Part shown: in pieces, positions 15,552 through 20,809 of the stretch
How positions within the stretch are numbered: the stretch's first letter is position 1
Layout of the letters: every line of letters begins with the position of its first letter
Assembly (NCBI GenBank): GCA_052386635.1
Contig: JBQTJY010000102.1
Span: 1-20,809, forward strand
Source: VHBM01 sp052386635
Lineage (GTDB): Archaea > Thermoproteota > Nitrososphaeria > Nitrososphaerales > Nitrosopumilaceae
Direction: 5' to 3'
Length of the DNA: 20,809 nucleotides
The notes under the pieces: generated by a model
What the model was told of the DNA's origin: nothing
Database searches by the model: none
What the model saw: the letters and a program-made list of their open reading frames with translations, nothing else
Program-made: the position numbers and the translations under genes

Positions 15552-16255
15552 AAATAATTCCAGCAATTGACCTCATGGAAGGAAAGGTAGTACGATTAAT
15601 CAAAGGTCAACCAGAAAAAAAAACAATCTACAGTGATGAACCTATAAAAATTGCAAAAAAATGGGAAAAATCTGACGCAGACCTTATTCACTTGGTAGAT
15701 CTTGATGCCACATTAGGAATAGGCTCTAATTGGGAGCTAATAAAAAAAATTATCAAAGAGTTATCAATTCCTGTTCAAGTAGCAGGTGGATTAAGAGATG
15801 AAGATGCAATTACTAAGGCGTTAAACATTGCATCAAAAGTAGTATTGGGCACATTTGCTTTTACAAACAAGCAAATCACGAAAAAACTTTTGTCAGACTT
15901 TGGCAGTGATAGAATAGTAATATCTGTAGATCATATTAATGGGAGTATAGTAGTTGATGGTTGGCAGAAAAATACAGGAATAAATTTGATTAATGGAATT
16001 AATAATTTTTTAGACATAGGATTTTCTGAATTTTTATTGACTAACGTAAACAGAGATGGTACATTACAAGGGCCAGATTTGGAATTTTTGCGAAAAGCAT
16101 GCGGTATAAAGAATACAAAAATTATTGCAAGTGGGGGGATATCAAAAATAGATGACATTATACAAGTGAAAAAATGTAATGCGTATGGTATTATTTTAGG
16201 AAAAGCACTTTATGAAAACAAAATTTCGATCGAGGAAGCAAAGAAATTAACATGA
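15548..16255 (+). CDS. hisA: ProFAR isomerase
   Basis: HisA converts ProFAR to PRFAR by an Amadori rearrangement. The 235-aa (beta-alpha)8 barrel shows catalytic Asp8 (IPAIDLMEG) and Asp128 (ISVDHING), the half-barrel phosphate sites VAGGLR (78-83) and ASGGIS (194-199), and NRDGTLQGPD (168-177). Related by half-barrel duplication to HisF, encoded directly after it with a 4-base overlap. It lacks the trpF-like features of PriA-type dual enzymes as far as can be judged by eye. Confidence 0.95.
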   Translation: MKIIPAIDLMEGKVVRLIKGQPEKKTIYSDEPIKIAKKWEKSDADLIHLVDLDATLGIGSNWELIKKIIKELSIPVQVAGGLRDEDAITKALNIASKVVLGTFAFTNKQITKKLLSDFGSDRIVISVDHINGSIVVDGWQKNTGINLINGINNFLDIGFSEFLLTNVNRDGTLQGPDLEFLRKACGIKNTKIIASGGISKIDDIIQVKKCNAYGIILGKALYENKISIEEAKKLT

Positions 16256-17055
16256 CTCTGACAAAAAGAATAATTCCATGTCTTGATATCGCAAATGGCA
16301 GAGTTGTAAAAGGTTTACACTTTTCTTCAATTAAGGATGCAGGTGATCCTGAATCTCTAGCAAAAAAATACAGTGAAGAAGGAGCAGACGAGCTTGTATT
16401 TCTTGATATTACAGCTTCTGAAGAAAAACGTGAAACAATTAAAACACTTGTAAATAAAGTTGCACAAGTAATTGATATTCCATTTACAGTTGGTGGCGGA
16501 GTAAGTACTCTTCAGAATGCACGTGACATATTACTTAGTGGTGCAGACAAGGTTGCAATCAACACAGGCGCTGTAAAAAATCCAAAAATAATCACACAGC
16601 TAATGCAACAATTTGGGAAACAATGTATTGTGGTTGCTATTGACACAAAACGGAATTACAGCATAGAAAAAGGCAAAAACATTTTTTCTGGTGATAATAG
16701 AAAATATTGGTTTGAAGTCTTTATCTATGGTGGAAAAAAAGCAACAGGATCTGACGCAATAGACTGGGCAAAAAAGGTAGAAAGGTTAGGAGCTGGCGAG
16801 ATTTTGCTTACTAGTATTGATAATGACGGAACACAGGATGGATATGATATTGAACTTACTAAAGCAATAGTTGACTCTGTTAAAATTCCGGTGATTGCCT
16901 CAGGTGGATGTGGTAAACCTGCACATATACTTGATGTGTTTAAAAAATCTGATGTAGAGGCGGCGCTCGCAGCATCAATATTTCATTATAAAGTCTATTC
17001 TGTAGATAAGGTAAAACGGTTTCTCAAGAAAAACAACGTGCCTGTAAGATTATAA
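16252..17055 (+). CDS. hisF: imidazole glycerol phosphate synthase, cyclase subunit
   Basis: HisF uses ammonia from HisH to turn PRFAR into imidazoleglycerol phosphate and AICAR. The 267-residue barrel has catalytic Asp12 (IPCLDIANGRVVKG) and Asp131 (VAIDTKRN), phosphate sites TVGGGV (79-84) and IASGGCG, and the TSIDNDGTQDGYD segment (187-199). It overlaps the hisA stop by 4 bases and is followed by hisI after 23 bp. Length and motifs are standard. Confidence 0.96.
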   Translation: MTLTKRIIPCLDIANGRVVKGLHFSSIKDAGDPESLAKKYSEEGADELVFLDITASEEKRETIKTLVNKVAQVIDIPFTVGGGVSTLQNARDILLSGADKVAINTGAVKNPKIITQLMQQFGKQCIVVAIDTKRNYSIEKGKNIFSGDNRKYWFEVFIYGGKKATGSDAIDWAKKVERLGAGEILLTSIDNDGTQDGYDIELTKAIVDSVKIPVIASGGCGKPAHILDVFKKSDVEAALAASIFHYKVYSVDKVKRFLKKNNVPVRL

Positions 17056-17078
17056 AGAAAAATCATCTATTAAGGAAA

Positions 17079-17405
17079 ATGGAAAAAACAATATCTGATA
17101 TTGATTTTAAAAAAGAAAATGGTTTGATACCAGTAATAGTACAAGACATTAACACTAATGAGGTTTTGACATTAGCATATGCAAATAAGGAATCACTTGA
17201 GCTCACACAAAAGACAGGAGATTCTTGGTTTTGGAGCCGTTCACGAAAAAAATTATGGATGAAAGGAGAGGAATCTGGCAACACACAAAAAGTGAAAAAG
17301 ATTCTAGTTGATTGTGATTTTGATGCTGTTATTTATTTAGTAGAGCCATCAGGACCTGCTTGTCATACAGGACAAAGAAATTGTTTTCACAATATTCTTA
17401 CGTAA
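17079..17405 (+). CDS. hisI: phosphoribosyl-AMP cyclohydrolase
   Basis: HisI opens the adenine ring of phosphoribosyl-AMP, the third step of the pathway. The 108-residue protein has WMKGEESGNTQ (60-70), the Mg-binding DCDFDA (78-83: Asp78, Asp80, Asp82) and the zinc cysteines Cys79, Cys95 and Cys102 (GPACHTGQRNCF). It stops right after this core, so there is no fused HisE domain, and no hisE follows: the next gene is on the opposite strand and overlaps hisI by 8 bases. PR-ATP pyrophosphohydrolase must come from elsewhere. The ATG follows a GGA-containing stretch (TAAGGAAA). Confidence 0.95.
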   Translation: MEKTISDIDFKKENGLIPVIVQDINTNEVLTLAYANKESLELTQKTGDSWFWSRSRKKLWMKGEESGNTQKVKKILVDCDFDAVIYLVEPSGPACHTGQRNCFHNILT

Positions 17406-17868
17406 CATGTTCACATAAATCTATAATGTCAGCCTCTGCACCTTCTATGTACTCATTGATAAATTCAAATTGAATTGGTGGATATGATACACCTTCAAAC
17501 TTCATTGTCCACATTCCAACAAAATCTTCCGGACTACATCTATCCTTTCTTGCAAATGTATCTGGTTTAAAATAAACATTAAATTGTGATTTTATCGATC
17601 CATCAAATTGATAACTAATGTACTCTATGTTTTTTGGAGTAAATATTCTAATAACACCTTTTTCATCAGGCGCAATTCCATAAGCGACAATGAAAATATT
17701 TTCACCTAGTCTATGTTGATAATTTTGTACTGAGAAAGGACCAGATGTTATCCATTCAAAACCTTCATCATGTGGTTTTTGTATTTCTTGGCTAACAAAA
17801 TATATCAACACAGTTGCTATAGATACAACCACACCAGCTATTATAATAGAAGCTATTTTTTTTTTCAT
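17398..17868 (-). CDS. small N-anchored exported protein of unknown function
   Basis: No family is recognised. From the ATG at 17868 it has 156 aa: basic MKKK, one hydrophobic helix (about 4-25), then a soluble region with strand-like segments (IFIVAYGIAP, KGVIRIFTP, SQFNVYF, MWTMKFEGV) that suggests a small beta-sandwich outside the membrane. Two cysteines (in RCSPED and DLCEHVT) could pair. The frame remains open upstream to a TTG at 17889, but ATG 17868 is preferred because it puts the basic residues at the membrane helix and lies about 34 bp from the TATA-like box. It converges on hisI and overlaps its last 8 bases. Confidence 0.75.
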   Translation of the reverse strand: MKKKIASIIIAGVVVSIATVLIYFVSQEIQKPHDEGFEWITSGPFSVQNYQHRLGENIFIVAYGIAPDEKGVIRIFTPKNIEYISYQFDGSIKSQFNVYFKPDTFARKDRCSPEDFVGMWTMKFEGVSYPPIQFEFINEYIEGAEADIIDLCEHVT

Positions 17869-17896
17869 GTTAAACTGAAACCAGTTCAAGCACTAG

Positions 17897-17909
17897 TATT
17901 TTAAATATT
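17897..17909 (-). promoter_or_regulatory. TATA-like promoter of the anchored protein gene
   Basis: On the minus strand AATATTTAAAATA lies about 34 bp from the ATG at 17868, predicting a leader of only a few bases. It argues against the upstream TTG start at 17889, which would fall between the box and the expected transcription start. Confidence 0.4.
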
Positions 17910-17966
17910 TCTTATTATTAATCACTAATATACATCTGGAGTCATTGAAATTATCACTCATCAAAA

Positions 17967-17981
17967 TTAAGTAACACTTAA
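17967..17981. promoter_or_regulatory. 15-bp perfect palindrome upstream of thrC, possible operator
   Basis: TTAAGT-AAC-ACTTAA is a perfect inverted repeat with a 3-base centre, about 48 bp before the thrC ATG and 100 bp from the divergent gene. It resembles a dimeric regulator site. The regulator is unknown and such a short AT-rich repeat can occur by chance. Confidence 0.35.
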
Positions 17982-18028
17982 CTTGATATTAGGACTTTTT
18001 ATCAATACCGTAGATAGGAAAAAACAAT

Positions 18029-19240
18029 ATGACTATAACACTAGAGTGTAGAGAATGCAAAAAGGCATTTGAACCTACCTACAAGTATGTGTGCGATGAT
18101 TGCTTTGGTCCATTAGATGTAAAATATGATTTTCCAGTGGTAAACAAGAATACATTTACAAATCGTGAGCAGACATACTGGCGATATTTTGAATTACTTC
18201 CAATACAGAACAAAGCAAACATAGTAAGCATTAATGCCGGCATGACGCCTTTAATAAAAGCAGAAAAACTAGGAGAAAAACTGGGCCTGAATAACCTTTA
18301 CATCAAAAATGACTCTGTAAATCCAACATTTTCATTTAAAGACAGACCTGCAGGCATTGCTGTTTCTAAAGCAAAAGAATTTGGTTTATCTGCAGTTGGT
18401 TGTGCGTCAACTGGAAACTTGGCAGCTGCAACAGCAGCACATGCGGCAAAGGGCGGATTTCCATGTTATGTATTTGCACCAAGTGATATTGAACATGCCA
18501 AAATCGCGCAAGCACTATCATACGGAGCTGAATTTATTGCGGTAGATGGCACTTACGATGATTCAAATCGAATAGCTGCACAAATTGGTGATAGTAAAGG
18601 AATTGGAATCGTTAATATCAACATGAGATCATATTATGTAGAAGGATCAAAAACATTAGCATTTGAGGTTGCAGAACAACTTGACTGGCAGGTTCCAGAT
18701 CAACTTGTGATTCCTGTTGGTAGTGGAGCAATGCTTAATGCAATTTGCAAAGGATTTGAGGAATTACAAATGGTTTTACTGTTAAGCGATGTATCAAAAA
18801 TGCATATAGCTGCAGCTCAACCAACAGGGTGTGCCCCAATTGTTGATGCGTTCAAGAAAAAAAGTAACGATGTTGTACCTGTTGAAAATCCAAACACTAT
18901 AGCAAAAAGTTTAGCAATAGGTGATCCAGGTGATGGTCGTTACGTCCTAAAACGATTAAAACAGTATAACGGTAGTGCAGAAGAGTCAAACAACAAAGAG
19001 ATACTTGATGCAATACTTTTACTTGCAAGAACAGAAGGTGTGTTTACAGAACCAGCAGGAGGAGTAGCAGTTGCGGTTTTGAAAAAGATGGTAGAAGATG
19101 GGCAAATAGACAAAAATGATACTACAATATGTTATGTAACAGGAAATGGATTAAAGGCAACAGAGTCATTAATGGAAGTTTTACAAAAACCACAAATAAT
19201 GCAACCTGATATTGCAAAAATTTCTGCAAGAGTGAGATGA
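18029..19240 (+). CDS. thrC: threonine synthase (fold-type II PLP enzyme)
   Basis: The enzyme should convert O-phosphohomoserine to threonine. The 403 residues begin with a zinc-ribbon-like element (Cys7, Cys10, Cys22, Cys25) typical of archaeal and plant-type threonine synthases. The PLP lysine is Lys104 in SFKDRPAG, followed by the substrate loop CASTGNLAAA (125-134), the phosphate-binding glycine loop VGSGAML, and the GVFTEPAGG segment near the end. The ATG at 18029 fits the ribbon. The Ubl-E1 fusion starts one base after its stop, so the two are almost surely co-translated. This raises the possibility that it works on a related beta- or gamma-replacement reaction using protein-bound sulfur, but the sequence itself looks like an ordinary ThrC. 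Confidence 0.88.
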   Translation: MTITLECRECKKAFEPTYKYVCDDCFGPLDVKYDFPVVNKNTFTNREQTYWRYFELLPIQNKANIVSINAGMTPLIKAEKLGEKLGLNNLYIKNDSVNPTFSFKDRPAGIAVSKAKEFGLSAVGCASTGNLAAATAAHAAKGGFPCYVFAPSDIEHAKIAQALSYGAEFIAVDGTYDDSNRIAAQIGDSKGIGIVNINMRSYYVEGSKTLAFEVAEQLDWQVPDQLVIPVGSGAMLNAICKGFEELQMVLLLSDVSKMHIAAAQPTGCAPIVDAFKKKSNDVVPVENPNTIAKSLAIGDPGDGRYVLKRLKQYNGSAEESNNKEILDAILLLARTEGVFTEPAGGVAVAVLKKMVEDGQIDKNDTTICYVTGNGLKATESLMEVLQKPQIMQPDIAKISARVR

Positions 19241-19241
19241 G

Positions 19242-20576
19242 ATGGCAAACATAACATTCACCATTCCATCTGTTCTAAACAGAAGCGCAGGTGAAAAAAA
19301 AGTTTCACTTTCAGCGTCAAAACTTGTAGATGCATTTTCCAAGATTTCTGAAGATATGGGCGATGAATTCAAAAGAAGAGTGTTAAATGATGATGGCACT
19401 CCACGCTCACTTATCAACATATACATCAATGGAAAAAATGCAAAATTTACCGGTGGACTAGATGCATCATTAAAAGATGGTGATGAAATACACATTCTGC
19501 CTGCAGTAGCTGGTGGCTCAGATCTGTCAAGTAAAGATCTTGATAGATACTCTAGACAAATAATGTTAGAAGAGATTGGTTATCAAGGACAGATACAACT
19601 TCGTAATGCCAGAGTTTGTGTAGTGGGAGTAGGAGGACTTGGAAATCCAATAACTACAAGACTTGTGGCGATGGGTATTGGAAAATTGCGAATTGTTGAT
19701 AGAGATGTAATAGAGTTATCAAACTTACATCGCCAAACAATGTTTGATGAATCTGATGTAGGCCAAGTAAAAGTTGAAGTTGCAGCAAGAAAATTACAAA
19801 AACTAAATCCTGATGTTGTAATTGAAGCACTGCCTGTATCTGTTAATGATTATACTGCACTTGATGTCGTGGATAGCTGTGATGTAGTAGTTGATGCTCT
19901 AGATAGTGTAAATGCGCGATATTCTCTTAACAAAGCTTGTGTAACAAATAGTATTCCATTTGTGACTGGTGCAGCGGTAGGAGTATCGGGGCAAGTTTTT
20001 ACAATTCTTCCAAAAGAAAGTGCATGCTATCATTGTATGTTTCCTGCATTGGATGAAGACTCGATGCCAACATGTAGTATAGAAGGTGTGCACCCATCAA
20101 TTCTTTCTATAGTAGGTGGAATTGAGGTTTCAGAAACTGTAAAAATAATTACTGGAAAAAAACCTAGTCTTGCAGACAAAATATTACACATCGATTTAGA
20201 AAATCTCGATTTTATATACACGAAAACATTCAAGGTAGATGAATGTCCAGTATGTGGAACAGGAAAATTAGAAGTTGTTCAAAAAGACGAACTTGTGGTA
20301 GAAGAGCTTTGTGGTAGAAACAGAGGTAAACGAACTTTCTCTATTACACCTACAGCTACATTTCAATTTGATATGAGTAAAATATCAAACACTGCAAAAA
20401 ATAGTGGCTTTAAAGTAGAAAATCTTGGGGAGCTAGGACTTTCTTTAAGAACCAACGATCTTTCAGTTAGTTTCATGAAACGAGGATCGGCTATTGTGGT
20501 AGGCACAAAAGATGAAAAAGACGCAATTTCTTTATACAAAAATCTCTTAGGTCTTAGAGCCTCAATTGCAAGATAA
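19242..20576 (+). CDS. ubiquitin-like (MoaD/ThiS) domain fused to MoeB/ThiF-type E1 adenylyltransferase
   Basis: The 444 residues form at least three parts. Residues 1-92 look like a beta-grasp MoaD-like sulfur carrier: ITFTIPS at the start, INIYINGK, then LKDGDEIHILPAVAGG ending in Gly91-Gly92. Residues about 98-345 are a full E1 domain: RYSRQIML (103-109), the nucleotide loop GVGGLG (129-134), SNLHRQ (160-165), zinc cysteines Cys262/Cys265 and Cys335/Cys338, and candidate catalytic Cys278 in TCSIEGV. Residues about 350-444 resemble the small C-terminal extension of some MoeB/HesA proteins. The E1 would activate a Ubl C-terminus with ATP for molybdopterin, thiamine, tRNA thiolation or protein tagging. 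The Gly-Gly is internal, so the fused Ubl needs cleavage or plays a structural role. It follows thrC by one base. Confidence 0.9.
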   Translation: MANITFTIPSVLNRSAGEKKVSLSASKLVDAFSKISEDMGDEFKRRVLNDDGTPRSLINIYINGKNAKFTGGLDASLKDGDEIHILPAVAGGSDLSSKDLDRYSRQIMLEEIGYQGQIQLRNARVCVVGVGGLGNPITTRLVAMGIGKLRIVDRDVIELSNLHRQTMFDESDVGQVKVEVAARKLQKLNPDVVIEALPVSVNDYTALDVVDSCDVVVDALDSVNARYSLNKACVTNSIPFVTGAAVGVSGQVFTILPKESACYHCMFPALDEDSMPTCSIEGVHPSILSIVGGIEVSETVKIITGKKPSLADKILHIDLENLDFIYTKTFKVDECPVCGTGKLEVVQKDELVVEELCGRNRGKRTFSITPTATFQFDMSKISNTAKNSGFKVENLGELGLSLRTNDLSVSFMKRGSAIVVGTKDEKDAISLYKNLLGLRASIAR

Positions 20577-20710
20577 GCATATAGCAATTATTCTAGAACT
20601 CCTAATAGTAAAAATATTACAAAAGTCGATCAAAAAAATTTACAAAGTATGCATTCTAAATTAAAATTACATACAATAAAGCGAAAATGTGAACAAAACG
20701 TCCATTAGCC

Positions 20711-20718
20711 TTATATAC
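20711..20718 (+). promoter_or_regulatory. TATA box of the gene at the window end
   Basis: TTATATAC, a near-consensus archaeal TATA box, lies about 32 bp before the ATG at 20746, predicting a leader of a few bases. The rest of the 169-bp spacer from 20577 shows no gene or clear repeat. Confidence 0.55.
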
Positions 20719-20745
20719 TCATTTTTTAACAAAAACGACAATAAC

Positions 20746-20809
20746 ATGAAAAACGAAATTGTAAGGAAACTAACTAGTCTTACACTAATGACAATTATGT
20801 TTGCAGGTG
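20746..20809 (+). CDS. 5' end of a probable secreted protein, possibly S-layer
   Basis: Only 21 codons are visible before the window ends. The reading starts MKNEIVRKLTSLTL and continues into a hydrophobic stretch ending MFAG, which looks like a signal peptide: charged N-region then hydrophobic core. A strong TATA box upstream suggests high expression. From memory this N-terminus resembles Nitrosopumilus S-layer proteins, but the mature part is not visible, so this identity is a guess; another abundant exported protein is equally possible. Confidence 0.5.
   Translation, partial: MKNEIVRKLTSLTLMTIMFAG

Noticed and set aside
17079..17405. A HisI-HisE fusion
   Set aside because: The protein ends six residues after the last zinc cysteine; no MazG-like domain follows in any frame.
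17869..17889. TTG start at 17889 for the anchored protein
   Set aside because: ATG 17868 places MKKK right before the hydrophobic helix and fits the TATA-like box better.
20577..20710. A small gene or regulatory RNA in the spacer after the Ubl-E1 gene
   Set aside because: The AT-rich stretch has no open frame of useful length and no clear stem-loop; only the TATA box near 20711 stands out.
1..20809. CRISPR array, insertion sequence, prophage or other mobile element
   Set aside because: No regularly spaced direct repeats, transposase or integrase motifs, or terminal inverted repeats were seen; gene content is core metabolism with tight operons.

Overview
The window looks like the chromosome of a marine ammonia-oxidising thaumarchaeon (Nitrososphaerota, Nitrosopumilus-like). 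The gene set is archaeal: exosome Csl4, radical-type Dph2, the tRNA-Ile2 agmatidine synthase TiaS, the MptE-type pterin diphosphokinase, class II HMG-CoA reductase for isoprenoid lipids, and a tRNA with bulge-helix-bulge introns. The DNA is AT-rich, TTG and GTG starts are frequent, and several genes have a TATA-like box about 26-30 bp before the start codon, as expected for leaderless archaeal transcripts. The lineage assignment is inferred from gene content and sequence style, not from a database search.

Layout. Positions 1-3158 hold the 5' end of an unidentified minus-strand gene, then mptE (minus) and a dihydropteroate-synthase-like gene (plus) that diverge with touching 5' ends, then guaB. 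A small two-helix membrane protein follows (3193-3654). A tight minus-strand group, dph2-csl4-pheA, spans 6046 back to 3651. It diverges from tiaS (6120-7448). Convergent to tiaS is an initiator tRNA-Met gene (7456-7565, minus) that can be folded with two introns: a canonical 17-nt one after position 37 and an 18-nt one in the D-loop. Next come a membrane-anchored glucose/sorbosone-dehydrogenase-family protein and hmgA (7648-10002).

Positions 10040-17405 are one nearly gapless histidine operon in the order hisG-hisD-hisC-HAD phosphatase-hisB-hisH-hisA-hisF-hisI. Stop and start codons overlap at most joints. The HAD gene is the obvious candidate for histidinol-phosphate phosphatase, the step with no other gene here. 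hisE (PR-ATP pyrophosphohydrolase) is not in the window, and hisI is not fused to it.

After a small convergent anchored protein (17398-17868, minus), threonine synthase (18029-19240) is followed after one base by a protein that fuses an N-terminal ubiquitin-like/MoaD-like domain, ending in an internal Gly-Gly, to a complete MoeB/ThiF-type E1 adenylyltransferase. This pair is the most unusual protein-coding unit here. The window ends in the first 21 codons of a probable secreted protein, possibly an S-layer protein, behind a good TATA box.

I saw no CRISPR array, insertion sequence, rRNA or prophage. No unmistakable new multi-gene system is visible. The best leads are the two-intron initiator tRNA, the Ubl-E1 fusion coupled to threonine synthase, the HAD gene in the his operon, and several enzymes whose expected catalytic residues appear changed.
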